Assembly: GCA_902805865.1 (NCBI GenBank)
Contig: CADCUK010000206.1
Location: forward strand, 1-57,418
Direction of reading: 5' to 3'
Source: an uncultured Nocardioidaceae bacterium
Lineage (GTDB): Bacteria; Actinomycetota; Actinomycetes; Propionibacteriales; Nocardioidaceae
DNA length: 57,418 nucleotides
Under the pieces are notes generated by a model, which saw only the letters and a list, made by a program, of their open reading frames with translations, did no database searches and was not told the origin of the DNA. The translations under genes and the position numbers were made by a program. Positions 41,121 to 52,592 of this stretch are shown here, piece after piece; position 1 is the first letter of the stretch; every line of letters starts with the position of its first letter.

Positions 41121-42707
41121 ATGACGTTCCTGACGAAGCTGCCCGCGGAGCCGCGCACGATCGACGAGCCCCTCGCCCACTGGGCGAAGGAGAACCCGAA
41201 CGGCGAGGCCGTCATGTACGGCCCGCGCTCGTGGAGCTGGGCGGAGTGGAACGACCGGGTCCGCCGCGCTGCGGGTGGCCTGCGCGAGCTCGGCGTCGGC
41301 CGCGGTGACGTGGTCGCGTTCCTCGACAAGAACCACCCCGCCTGCGTCGAGATCACCCTCGCGGCGGGGTCGCTCGGCGCTGCGCACGCGATCGTCAACT
41401 GGCGGTCGGCCGGCGACGAGGTCGACTACGCGGTGAACGACTCGGGGGCCAAGATCCTCTTCGTCGGCAAGGAGCTGATGCCGACGATCGAGGGGATCCG
41501 GGACCGGCTCGAGAACGTCGAGAAGATCATCATGGTCACTCCCGACGGTGCCGAGGGCGACGAGTACGAAGCATGGCTGGCGGCTTCCTCACCGCTCGAC
41601 CGTCCGGAGGAGACCTCCCCCGACGACGTCTGCCTGGTGATGTACAGCTCGGGCACGACCGGGCGGCCCAAGGGGGTCATGCTGACCCACCACAACATGA
41701 TCCGGCACACCGACAACGCCCACGAGGGCTGGGGGTTCGAGGACGGCGACAAGTCGCTGGTGGCCATGCCGCTGTTCCACGTCGGCGGGTCGTCGTACAT
41801 CCTGTTCTCGATCTTCGACGGCGTCCCCAGCGTCATGACCCGGGAGCCGGACGGCGGCTCCCTGGCCGGGGCGATCATGAACGGCGCGAACCGCACCTTC
41901 CTCGTGCCGGCGGTCCTCGCCCAGGTGCTGCAGAGCGGCGAGGAGGCGGTGAAGCTGTTCGGCGCGCTCAAGACCTACACCTACGGCGCCGCTCCGATGC
42001 CGAGCCCGCTGCTGCGCGCGGCGATGGAGGCCTGGCCGAACACCGAGTTCATGCAGGTCTACGGGCTCACAGAGGTGGCCGGGGTGATCACGCACCTGCT
42101 GCCCGAGGCGCACCGGGACACCGAGCACCCCGAGCGGCTGCTGTCGGCGGGCACCGTGCTGCCCGAGGCGGAGTGCCGGGTGGTCGACGTCGAGAGCGGC
42201 GAGGACGTCAAGACCGGCGAAGCCGGTGAGCTGTGGTTCCGCACCCCCCAGCTGATGAAGGGGTACCTCGGCAAGGACGAGGAGACCGGCAAGGTCATCA
42301 CCGACGACGGCTGGTTCCGCACCGGTGACATCGGGCGGATGGACGAGGGCGGCTTCGTCTACGTCGAGGACCGGCTCAAGGACATGATCATCTCGGGCGG
42401 GGAGAACATCTACTCCCCCGAGGTCGAGCGCGTGCTCTCCGAGCACCCGGCGGTGGCCGAGGTCGCGGTCATCGGCGTGCCGGACGACACCTGGGGCGAG
42501 GTGGTCAAGGCGGTGGTCGGGCTCAAGCCGGGGACCACGGCCACCGAGAACGGCATCATCGACTTCTGCCAGCAGCGGCTCGCGAAGTTCAAGTGCCCGA
42601 AGTCGGTGCAGATCGTCGAGGCGCTGCCGCGCAACCCGACGGGGAAGATCCTCAAGAAGGACCTCCGCGCCCCGCACTGGGAGGGCCGGGGCAGCCAGGT
42701 CGTCTGA
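41121..42707 (+). CDS. long-chain fatty acyl-CoA ligase (AMP-binding)
   Basis: A 528-residue ANL-superfamily ligase that activates a fatty acid or similar acid with ATP and CoA. The phosphate loop is YSSGTTGRPKGVM, the A5 segment is YGLTE, the A7 motif is WFRTGDIGR, and the catalytic lysine is in NPTGKILKKDLR near the C-terminus. These show a complete, probably active enzyme. The ATG at 41121 was preferred since it gives the family start MTFLTKLPAEP. The acyl group is not known. It ends four bases before the next gene start. Confidence 0.93.
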   Translation: MTFLTKLPAEPRTIDEPLAHWAKENPNGEAVMYGPRSWSWAEWNDRVRRAAGGLRELGVGRGDVVAFLDKNHPACVEITLAAGSLGAAHAIVNWRSAGDEVDYAVNDSGAKILFVGKELMPTIEGIRDRLENVEKIIMVTPDGAEGDEYEAWLAASSPLDRPEETSPDDVCLVMYSSGTTGRPKGVMLTHHNMIRHTDNAHEGWGFEDGDKSLVAMPLFHVGGSSYILFSIFDGVPSVMTREPDGGSLAGAIMNGANRTFLVPAVLAQVLQSGEEAVKLFGALKTYTYGAAPMPSPLLRAAMEAWPNTEFMQVYGLTEVAGVITHLLPEAHRDTEHPERLLSAGTVLPEAECRVVDVESGEDVKTGEAGELWFRTPQLMKGYLGKDEETGKVITDDGWFRTGDIGRMDEGGFVYVEDRLKDMIISGGENIYSPEVERVLSEHPAVAEVAVIGVPDDTWGEVVKAVVGLKPGTTATENGIIDFCQQRLAKFKCPKSVQIVEALPRNPTGKILKKDLRAPHWEGRGSQVV

Positions 42708-42710
42708 GCC

Positions 42711-43073
42711 GTGGAGCTGCTGGGGGTGTACGACGCCGACGGCGGGCTGCGAGGAGAGGCGTCCTACGTCATCGGCAAGCTGCTCGGTCGGCGGCACTGC
42801 AGCCTGTGCGACATCACCCACTCGCCGGTGCGCCGTCGGCCCGAGTGGGACGCGATGGTGGCCCGGCTGGGCCTGTCCTTGCGGCTGGCGCACCTGAACG
42901 AGCTGACGGCCGTCGAGCGTGAGGTCGTCGACGAGGTCGACGCGCCGGTCGTGCTGGTGCTCGGCGAGGGACGTCCCCGTCCCCTGCTGCGGCGCGACGA
43001 GCTCGAGAGCGCCGGCGGCGACCTCGGTCGCTTCGAGACCTTGCTCACCGAGGCGCTGGCCGGGCTGCGCTGA
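42711..43073 (+). CDS. hypothetical protein with CxxC motif
   Basis: A 120-residue protein starting with GTG. The segment YVIGKLLGRRHCSLCDITHS contains a CxxC pair (HCSLC) and the rest is mixed alpha/beta with no membrane helix. I do not recognise the family. It follows the acyl-CoA ligase by three bases and is probably cotranscribed. The cysteine pair could bind metal or act in redox, by inference. Confidence 0.75.
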   Translation: MELLGVYDADGGLRGEASYVIGKLLGRRHCSLCDITHSPVRRRPEWDAMVARLGLSLRLAHLNELTAVEREVVDEVDAPVVLVLGEGRPRPLLRRDELESAGGDLGRFETLLTEALAGLR

Positions 43074-43103
43074 CCGGCGTACGGCCGCGGCACGGCTCGG
43101 GGC

Positions 43104-44606
43104 TCAGCCTCGCTGCGGCGGTGCCTGCGGGGGTGCAGAGCCCCGGCGCGCCTCCTGCTCCGCCACCTCGTCGAGGTCCGCCAGCCGGTCGAGCCCCATG
43201 AGCGGACGCCGCATGCGCGGGTTGCCGGCCAGCCGCTCGCGGTTGCGGGCGAGGAAGGACCAGTAGCCGGCGGTGAACGGGCACGCGTCCTCGCCGAGCC
43301 GGACCTTGGGGTCGAACCGGCAGCCGCCGCAGTAGTCGCTCATCCGGTTGATGTACGCACCTGCCGACGTGTACGGCTTGGTGGCCAGCGCGCCGCCGTC
43401 CGCGTGCTGCGACATGCCGATGATGTTGGCCACCATCACCCAGTCGTAGCCGTCGACGAACGACCGGTGGAACCAGTCCATGACCTGCAGGGGGTCCCAG
43501 CCCCGCTGCAGCGCGTAGCTGCCGAGCACCATCAGCCGTGGGATGTGGTGCACCCAGCCGTCGTCGCGGAGGTTCGTCAGGACGTCCGAGAGGCAGTGGG
43601 CCTCGGTCGCGTCGCCGTCGAGCTCGTCGAACCACTTCGGGAGCTCGACGGTGGCGGCCAACGCGTTCGCGTGCCGGTAGTCGTGGCCGAAGTGCCAGTA
43701 GAGGTGCCACATGTACTCCCGCCAGCCCATCACCTGACGGACGAACCCCTCGACGCTGGCCAGCGGTGCGGCACCGCTCCGCCAGCGCTGCTCGGCGCGG
43801 GAGACGAGATCGGCCGGGTCGATGAGGCCGAGGTTCTGCGGAGCCGAGAGCACCGAGTGCGCCATCCACCGGTCGGTGCTGAGCATGGCGTCCTCGTAGG
43901 GACCGAAGGCCTCGAGCCGGTGCTCCAGGAAGTGGTCCAGGACGGTGCCGGCCTCCTCGGTGGTGGCCGCGAAGCGACGAGGACCGTCGCGGCCGACGAA
44001 GCCGACGCCGTCCCGCTCCCAGCCGTCGAGGTCGCTCCGGACACCCGCGTCGACGTCGTCCTCCTCGGGCCACCACGGCTCCGGCGTCCCCAGCGAGGAG
44101 TCCTTCGGGGGCGGCTCGCGGTTCTCGGTGTCGTAGTTCCAGCGGCCCCCGGCCGGCTCGTCGCCGTCCATGAGCACACCGAGCCGGCGACGGGCGTCGC
44201 GGTAGTAGTCCTCCATGAGCAGCCGCTTCGATCCGCGGCGTGCGGCCCACTGCTCGAACTCGTCACGAGCGGTGAGGAACCCGCGGGCGGGGAGCAGCTC
44301 GACGGGACGTTCGCGCGAGAGCTGCTCGACGAAGCGCAGGGCGGCGAAGCTCGTCGGCTGCAGCACCTGCAGCGGGCCGTCGACCTGCGCCAGCGCCTCC
44401 CGGTAGGTGTCGGTGCGGAGGTAGGTGACCCGGTCGCCCAGCTCGGCCGCGCGGTGACGCATCGCGGACAGCACGAGGTGTGCCTTCTGGCGGTGGAACC
44501 GCCGGCGACGGAACACCGCCTGCGACTCGACGACCAGCAGCGGCCCGTCGTGGTCGTCGGTGAAGTGCGGACCGAGCTGGTCACCGAACAGCCACCGCGT
44601 CGTCAC
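43104..44606 (-). CDS. FeS-type photolyase/cryptochrome (PhrB/CryB-like)
   Basis: A 500-residue flavoprotein of the FeS bacterial cryptochrome/photolyase group. The N-terminal domain opens with TRWLFGDQLGPHF. The FAD-binding C-terminal half includes VRQVMGWREYMWHLYW and LMVLGSYALQRGWDP. Four cysteines placed as in PhrB are visible: one in EAHCLSDV and three in YCGGC and GEDACPF, which should bind the [4Fe-4S] cluster. Members repair (6-4) photoproducts. The GTG at 44606 gives the family start TTRWLFG; an ATG at 44633 is possible. It lies 39 bases downstream of the trehalose gene. Confidence 0.9.
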   Translation of the reverse strand: MTTRWLFGDQLGPHFTDDHDGPLLVVESQAVFRRRRFHRQKAHLVLSAMRHRAAELGDRVTYLRTDTYREALAQVDGPLQVLQPTSFAALRFVEQLSRERPVELLPARGFLTARDEFEQWAARRGSKRLLMEDYYRDARRRLGVLMDGDEPAGGRWNYDTENREPPPKDSSLGTPEPWWPEEDDVDAGVRSDLDGWERDGVGFVGRDGPRRFAATTEEAGTVLDHFLEHRLEAFGPYEDAMLSTDRWMAHSVLSAPQNLGLIDPADLVSRAEQRWRSGAAPLASVEGFVRQVMGWREYMWHLYWHFGHDYRHANALAATVELPKWFDELDGDATEAHCLSDVLTNLRDDGWVHHIPRLMVLGSYALQRGWDPLQVMDWFHRSFVDGYDWVMVANIIGMSQHADGGALATKPYTSAGAYINRMSDYCGGCRFDPKVRLGEDACPFTAGYWSFLARNRERLAGNPRMRRPLMGLDRLADLDEVAEQEARRGSAPPQAPPQRG

Positions 44607-44645
44607 GTCAGCCAGCGTAGGAACTCCCTGCAACCCGTGCCGGGA

Positions 44646-47600
44646 TCAGGGCAGCGGCACGAGGACCGCACCGGCGTGAGCCGGCAGGGTCACCCGACCA
44701 CGGTCCACGACGGCACTCGAGGGTGTGGCCCAGCGCAGCTCGTGCTTGGCCCCGAGGTCGACGACGGCCTCCTGGTCGCCCAGGTTGAGTGCCACGGCGA
44801 CGTCGCCGCGCCGCATGACGAACCAGCGTGCGTCCTCGTCGTACTCGCAACGGGTCGCGGTCATGTCGGGGTCGGTCAGCTCCGGGGTACGCCGTCGCAG
44901 CTCGGCCAGCTCGCGGTAGATCTGCAGCAGCACCGCGTGCCGGCCCTGCTCGGTCTCCGACCAGTCGAGCTTCGACATCTGGAACGTCTGCGGGTCCTGC
45001 GGGTCGGGCACCTGTGACTCGTCCCAGCCCATCCGCTCGAACTCGCGCAACCGGCCCTGCGAGACCGCCTCACCGAGCTCCTGCTCGGGGTGCGAGGTGA
45101 AGAACGCGAACGGCGACGAGGCTGCCCACTCCTCGCCCTGGAAGAGCATCGGCGTGAACGGACCGCACAGCGTCAGCAGCGCCGCGCACGCCAGCTGGTC
45201 GACGTCCAACTTCTCCGGCCGGAGATCTGACAGTCGGTCACCCCTCGCCCGGTTGCCGACCTGGTCGTGGTTCTGGTTGCAGACGACGAGCCGCCAGCCG
45301 GGCATGTGCTCGGTGTCGATCGGCTTGCCGTGCTCGCGGTCGCGGAACGACGACCAGGTGCCGTCGTGGAAGAACCCCTTCTCGCAGACCTTGGCCAGCG
45401 CGGCCAGCGGCTCGAAGTCGGCGTAGTAGCCCTCGGTCTCCCGGGTCAGCGCGACGTGCACGGCGTGGTGGTAGTCGTCGCTCCACTGGCCGTCGAGCCC
45501 GTAGCCGCCGGCCTCACGCGGGGTGATCAGGTGCGGGTCGTTCATGTCCGACTCCGCGATCAGCGTGAGCGGGCGCCGCTGGTGGGCGGACAGCCTCGCG
45601 GTCAGCACCGCCATCTCCTCGAGGATGTGGGGCTCCGAGCCGTCCTCCAGCGCGTGCACGGCGTCGAGCCGCAGCCCGTCGACGTGGTAGTCCTCGAGCC
45701 ACATCCGCACGTTGTCGAGGATGTAGCGCCGCACCTCCTCGGAGCCCTCGCCGTCGAGGTTCACGTGGTCGCCCCACGGGTTGGCGCCCTCGGACGACAG
45801 GTAGGGACCGAACATCGGCAGGTAGTTGCCCGACGGCCCGAGGTGGTTGTAGACGACGTCCTGGATGACACCCAGGCCGGCGGCGTGGCAGGCGTCGACG
45901 AACCGCTGGTACGCCGCGGGACCGCCGTACTGCTCGTGCACGGCGAACCACGCCACCCCGTCGTACCCCCAGCCGTGGTCGCCGTTGAAGGCGTTCACGG
46001 GCAGCAGCTCGACGAAGTCGACACCGATCGACCTCAGGTGGTCGAGCTTGTCGACCGCGGAGTCGAGCGTGCCCTCGGGGGTGAACGTGCCGACGTGCAG
46101 CTCGTAGATCACCGACCCCGGGAGCTGTCTGCCGGTCCACTGCTCGTCGGACCAGCTGTAGGCCGCGGGGTCGAAGGTGCGCGACCGCTCGTGCACGCCG
46201 TTCGGCTGACGACGCGACCGCGGGTCCGGTACGACGTTCGCGCCGGTCCCTGAGCTTCTCTCGGTCCCTGAGCCTGTCGAAGGGTCGACGAGGTAGCCGT
46301 AGTCGATCTCCCCGAGCGGCTCGGGACCGGTGGGGCGCCACCAGCCGTCCCAGTCGGCCGCAGCCCCGCGCTCCATCGGCACGACACGGTTGCCGACGCT
46401 CAGCGACATCGACTCCGCGGTCGGCGCCCAGACGTCGAAGCGCCCGCGGGCACCCGCACCGCCGTGGTGCTCCTCCCGCACCAGCAGCGCCACCGGGTAG
46501 GCGCTGAGCAGCTCGGAGAGGGACAACCCGCCGCTCTCGCCGGTCGTCAGCCGCCGGCCGGTCATCAGGTCGACCCAGACACCGGGCGCGACGGGCAGCG
46601 AGGTGTCGCCCCACCCGCCCTTCGCAGCCAGGCCGACCGGCAGCCGGGTGGCCACGCTGATCGCCCCACCCCTGTCGAACGAGAGGACGTGGTCGGCGGC
46701 ACTGCCCTCGGCGGCGAGCGGCGTGTAGCCGGTGAACAGGTCGGGGTGCTCGCGGCGAGCGCTCAGCGCGACGTGGGTCAGCAGCAGCTTGACCGAGCCG
46801 TCGTCGTCCGGAGTCGGGGCCAGCGGTGGGCGCTCGCCGGCGCGCAGCTCCTTGAGCAGCGCGGCGCGCTGGTCGAAGTCGACCGGGCGGCGGTTGTCGG
46901 GGTCGACGAGGCTCTGCTCCCAGAGCTCGCTGCCCTGGTAGACGTCGGGGCTCCCGGGAACGGTCAGGGTGAGCAGCTTCGCCGAGAGCGCGTTGCTCCA
47001 GCCGGGGCCGGTCACCTGCCCGACGAGCCCGTCGAGGATCCTGCCGACCTCGGGGTCGTCGAAGGCCGCGTCGACGGCCGCGTGCACGGCGTTCTCGTAC
47101 TGCTCGTCCGGAGCGGTCCACAGCGTGCGGTCGCCGGCCTCGCGCATCGCCTTCTCGGCGTAGGCATGGAGCCGTTCGCGGCTGGCGGGCCAGGCACCGA
47201 GGACCGCCTGCCACAGCAGGTTGCCGAAGCCCGGGTCCGGCACCGGTGACAGGTCGAGGAGCCGGGTCAGCGCGTCGGACCACACCTCGGGGAGCTCGGC
47301 CAGCACGCTGATCCGCGCCCGCACGTCCTCGCCCCGCTTGGTGTCGTGGGTCGAGCCGGCGGTCATCGCGTGCGGCCAGTCCTCCTGGCGCCGCCGCATG
47401 GCCTCGTGGAACGCGTCGGGGGCGACCGAGAAGACGCTGGGGTCGCCGCCGACCTCGTTCAGAGAGGTGAGCCGTGCCCAGCGGTAGAAGGCACAGTCCT
47501 CGACGCCCTTGGCCATCACCATGCCGCTCGTCTGCTGGAACCGCTGGGTGGGCGGCGCTGCGCCGTCGGACATCACCGGCGCGAGCACGTCGAGGACCTC

Positions 47601-48863
47601 GGCCAGGTCCGGCCGGTGCCGGCGGGCGTCGGCCAGTGCGTGCTCGAGGTGCTCGCGACCCTCCGGGAGGTAGGAGCGGTAGACCGGGAAGCAGGCCAGC
47701 AGCTCGCTGACCGCGTCCTCGACCTGCTCGAAGGTCGGCGTTCTCGAGACGGGTTCGGTGGTTGAGCCTGTCGAAACCTCCTCCTCGACCACCGGCAACA
47801 CCTGCATGAGCTCGCGGCTGATCCTCCGCACCTCGGAGTGCAGGATGCCGTCGGCCACGTCGCGCTTGGTGCCGTGGATCATCTCGGCCCAGTCGACAGG
47901 GACCCCGCGGAGCTTGTTCTCGAGCTCGTCGAGCGGCCCCTCGCCGGCCGGGTCGACGAGCACCCGGTCGATCGTCGCCATGGCGTCGTACCCGGTGGTG
48001 CCGGCGGTCGCCCACGAGCGCGGCAGCTCCTCGCCGGGCTCGAGGATCTTCTCGACCAGGACGTAGGAGTCCTTGGTGAGCGCGGCCAGGTCGTCGAGGT
48101 AGCTCGCCGGGTCGCGCAACCCGTCCGGGTGGTCCACGCGGAGCCCGTCGACGAGCCCCTCGTCGAACCAGCGCCGGATCTCCGCGTGCGACTTGGAGAA
48201 CCACTCGGGGTCCTCCACCCGGATGGCGACGAGCGTGTTCACCGCGAAGAACCTGCGGTAGTTCAGGTCGTAGTCGGCGCGGCGCCAGCTGATCAGCTCG
48301 TAGTTCTGGCGTGCGTGCACGACGTTCGGGTCGACGTCGGGGCCGAGCTCGGCGGTGCCGGGCGCCAGCGGGAACCGCTGGTCGTAGTAGTGCAGCTCAC
48401 CGGCGAGCACGCGCAGGTTGGAGATCCGGCCGTCCTCGTCGATGTCGTCGTCGCCGATGACCGGGATGCGGAGGCGGCCGCCCGCCGCGTACCAGTCGAT
48501 GTCGAAGGCACTTGCGTACGGCGACTCCTGGCCGTGCGTGAGGACGTGCCACCACCACTCGTTCTCCCACGGTGCCGCGACGCCGACGTGGTTGGGGACG
48601 ATGTCGACGAGCACGCCCATGCCGAGCCGGCGGGCCTCGGTCGCCAGTGCCGAGAGCCCCGAGGCCCGTCCGCGCGAGGGGTCGATGGCCCGGTGGTCCG
48701 CGACGTCGTACCCGTGGCTGCTGCCGCTCTCCGACGCGAGCAGCGGGGACAGGTACACCCAGTCGACGCCGAGCTCGTGGAGGTAGGCAAGCCGGCGGGC
48801 TGCCTCCAGGAGGTCGAAGTCTTCGGTGATCTGCAGCCGGTAGGTGCTGACCGGGACGCGCAT
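44646..48863 (-). CDS. treYZ: fused maltooligosyl trehalose synthase and trehalohydrolase (TreY-TreZ)
   Basis: One 1405-residue frame joins both enzymes that make trehalose from linear maltodextrin. Residues about 1-795 are Tre[42 protein letters not shown] and [14 protein letters not shown], which turns the reducing end into a trehalose unit. Residues about 806-1405 are Tre[32 protein letters not shown] and NHDQVGNR, which releases trehalose. Only about ten residues ([11 protein letters not shown]) separate the two halves, with no stop or new start. GGAAGG precedes the ATG. Two repeat-derived insertions lie in variable parts of each half. It follows glgX on the same strand. Confidence 0.93.
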   Translation of the reverse strand: MRVPVSTYRLQITEDFDLLEAARRLAYLHELGVDWVYLSPLLASESGSSHGYDVADHRAIDPSRGRASGLSALATEARRLGMGVLVDIVPNHVGVAAPWENEWWWHVLTHGQESPYASAFDIDWYAAGGRLRIPVIGDDDIDEDGRISNLRVLAGELHYYDQRFPLAPGTAELGPDVDPNVVHARQNYELISWRRADYDLNYRRFFAVNTLVAIRVEDPEWFSKSHAEIRRWFDEGLVDGLRVDHPDGLRDPASYLDDLAALTKDSYVLVEKILEPGEELPRSWATAGTTGYDAMATIDRVLVDPAGEGPLDELENKLRGVPVDWAEMIHGTKRDVADGILHSEVRRISRELMQVLPVVEEEVSTGSTTEPVSRTPTFEQVEDAVSELLACFPVYRSYLPEGREHLEHALADARRHRPDLAEVLDVLAPVMSDGAAPPTQRFQQTSGMVMAKGVEDCAFYRWARLTSLNEVGGDPSVFSVAPDAFHEAMRRRQEDWPHAMTAGSTHDTKRGEDVRARISVLAELPEVWSDALTRLLDLSPVPDPGFGNLLWQAVLGAWPASRERLHAYAEKAMREAGDRTLWTAPDEQYENAVHAAVDAAFDDPEVGRILDGLVGQVTGPGWSNALSAKLLTLTVPGSPDVYQGSELWEQSLVDPDNRRPVDFDQRAALLKELRAGERPPLAPTPDDDGSVKLLLTHVALSARREHPDLFTGYTPLAAEGSAADHVLSFDRGGAISVATRLPVGLAAKGGWGDTSLPVAPGVWVDLMTGRRLTTGESGGLSLSELLSAYPVALLVREEHHGGAGARGRFDVWAPTAESMSLSVGNRVVPMERGAAADWDGWWRPTGPEPLGEIDYGYLVDPSTGSGTERSSGTGANVVPDPRSRRQPNGVHERSRTFDPAAYSWSDEQWTGRQLPGSVIYELHVGTFTPEGTLDSAVDKLDHLRSIGVDFVELLPVNAFNGDHGWGYDGVAWFAVHEQYGGPAAYQRFVDACHAAGLGVIQDVVYNHLGPSGNYLPMFGPYLSSEGANPWGDHVNLDGEGSEEVRRYILDNVRMWLEDYHVDGLRLDAVHALEDGSEPHILEEMAVLTARLSAHQRRPLTLIAESDMNDPHLITPREAGGYGLDGQWSDDYHHAVHVALTRETEGYYADFEPLAALAKVCEKGFFHDGTWSSFRDREHGKPIDTEHMPGWRLVVCNQNHDQVGNRARGDRLSDLRPEKLDVDQLACAALLTLCGPFTPMLFQGEEWAASSPFAFFTSHPEQELGEAVSQGRLREFERMGWDESQVPDPQDPQTFQMSKLDWSETEQGRHAVLLQIYRELAELRRRTPELTDPDMTATRCEYDEDARWFVMRRGDVAVALNLGDQEAVVDLGAKHELRWATPSSAVVDRGRVTLPAHAGAVLVPLP
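46245..46284. repeat. dispersed repeat inside the TreZ half
   Basis: GGTCCCTGAGC occurs at 46245-46255 and 46263-46273; the second continues into CTGTCGAAGGG. TGAGCCTGTCGAA (46269-46281) also occurs in the TreY half at 47763-47775. It encodes an in-frame [11 protein letters not shown]-type insertion at about residues 858-873, where related TreZ proteins have none. This is consistent with an inserted palindromic element kept in frame. Confidence 0.75.
47757..47793. repeat. palindrome-flanked repeat inside the TreY half
   Basis: GGTGGTTGAG (47757-47766) and CTCGACCACC (47784-47793) are inverted with one mismatch and flank CCTGTCGAAACC. The minus strand opens CCGGTGGTCGAGGAG, identical to 4723-4737. 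It encodes [13 protein letters not shown] and nearby residues (about 356-370) in a poorly conserved region. The element keeps the reading frame open. Confidence 0.75.
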
Positions 48864-48938
48864 CGCGTTCCTTCCGGAGGGTCGTGGGTGTGGGTCGGGC
48901 TCGTCGGTGAGGGGTACCCGGTCGGGTGCTGTTCAGCC

Positions 48939-51209
<2,271 letters not shown>

Positions 51210-51382
51210 GGGTCTCCTTGCAAGGGTCATGGGGTCATCGTGCCGCCATCATGTGAACGATCCAACTTGTACCCCTCCCCGACTCCGTCAATCAGCCGCC
51301 GGGACCTCCGGCACATGCCTCTCCGGGGGTCCCACGACAGGATCCTGACGTGATCTTCCCCATCCCCGACGGGTGCGGGCCG

Positions 51383-52093
51383 ATGGTCCGTCTTCAGGTC
51401 GTCGTCGCCCACCCCGACGACGAGACGTTCGGCTGCGGCTCCCTGTTGCTGGCGGCCGCCCGCGCCGGAGCCGTCACCGCCGTGACCTGCGCGACGCGGG
51501 GCGAGGCGGGAGAGGTGCGTGCAGGCGTCGAGGTGCCGGCCGGTGGGCTCGGCGCGCTCCGCGAGCGCGAGCTCCGCGAGGCGGCGCAGCTGCTCGGCGT
51601 GCGCCGGATCGACGTCCTGGGGTTCCGCGACTCCGGCATGGAAGGCGAGCCCCCACCTGACAGCCTGGTGGCCGCCGACGAGCCGGCGGTCCGCGCCTCG
51701 GTTGAGGACGCGGTCGACGCCTTCTGCCCCAACGTGCTGGTCACCCTCGACGCGAGCGACGGCCACCGCGACCACGCGCGCATGCGCGACGTCACGCTCG
51801 CCGCCGGCCGCGAGCGGGGGCTGCCGGTCTTCCTGCACTCCCTGCCCCGGTCGACGATGCGGCGGTGGGCCGAGCACATGGCGACGATCGACCCCGACCT
51901 CGCCTATCTCAAGCTCGGCGAGCTCGGGACGCCCGACGAGGAGATCTCGGTGGTCCTGGACACCAGCGCCCACCTGGAGCAGCGGTGGGAGGCGATCCGG
52001 GCCCACCGCTCACAGAGCTCGCCGTTCGACGAGCTGCCCGACGACCTCGCGCGGGCGTTCCTCGCCAGCGACCACCTGGTCGCCGCGACCTAA
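51383..52093 (+). CDS. PIG-L family N-deacetylase
   Basis: A 236-residue zinc deacetylase of the PIG-L/LmbE family, with the metal and catalytic motif AHPDDE near the N-terminus and the second metal motif DGHRDH. Members act on N-acetylglucosamine-type or mycothiol-precursor substrates. The ATG at 51383 gives the usual start; a GTG at 51350 preceded by AGGA would add 11 residues. It is divergent from glgX. Which substrate is used is unknown. Confidence 0.9.
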   Translation: MVRLQVVVAHPDDETFGCGSLLLAAARAGAVTAVTCATRGEAGEVRAGVEVPAGGLGALRERELREAAQLLGVRRIDVLGFRDSGMEGEPPPDSLVAADEPAVRASVEDAVDAFCPNVLVTLDASDGHRDHARMRDVTLAAGRERGLPVFLHSLPRSTMRRWAEHMATIDPDLAYLKLGELGTPDEEISVVLDTSAHLEQRWEAIRAHRSQSSPFDELPDDLARAFLASDHLVAAT

Positions 52094-52122
52094 GCCTGCG
52101 CCCAGCCCGCCCTCTCTGTCGC

Positions 52123-52536
52123 TCAGCCTGCGGAGCCGTCCCCGAGGTCGACCGACCACCGGACACCGAACTTGTCGGTGCACTCACCGAACTCGTCGCC
52201 CCACATCTGCTTCTCGAACGGGACGTCCACGTTGCCGCCGTCGGACAGCTTGGACCAGAACTCGCGCAGCTGCGGGTCGTCGCCGCTGAGGCTGATCGTC
52301 ACGAACGTCTCCGACGCCAGCCCCATCTTGTCGGGGGCGTCGGCGGCCATCAGCGTGAAGCCCTGCGGGGTCTCCAGCCGGCCGTGCATGACGAGCTGGG
52401 CCTCGGGGCCGTCGGGGTCGCCCATCTCGCCGAAGGTCATGATCTCGAGGTCGCCGCCGAAGACCGACTGGTAGAACTCCAGCGCCTCGCGCGCCATGCC
52501 GCGGAAACCGATGTACGGGTTGAGCCGAGCCACCAT
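52123..52536 (-). CDS. VOC superfamily (PhnB-like) protein
   Basis: A 137-residue glyoxalase/VOC-fold protein with the PhnB-type opening NPYIGFRGMAREALEFYQSVFGG and DEFGECTDKFGVRWSVDL near the end. The paired beta-alpha-beta-beta-beta modules are evident. Residues resembling the metal ligands of glyoxalases are not obvious, which fits the PhnB-like group of unknown function. It is on the minus strand, 56 bases after the luciferase-like gene. Confidence 0.88.
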   Translation of the reverse strand: MVARLNPYIGFRGMAREALEFYQSVFGGDLEIMTFGEMGDPDGPEAQLVMHGRLETPQGFTLMAADAPDKMGLASETFVTISLSGDDPQLREFWSKLSDGGNVDVPFEKQMWGDEFGECTDKFGVRWSVDLGDGSAG

Positions 52537-52592
52537 CTGCTTCTCCTTCGTCCGGACCCGGCGGCCGGACGCCGCGGGGTCGGAGCTCCGTC

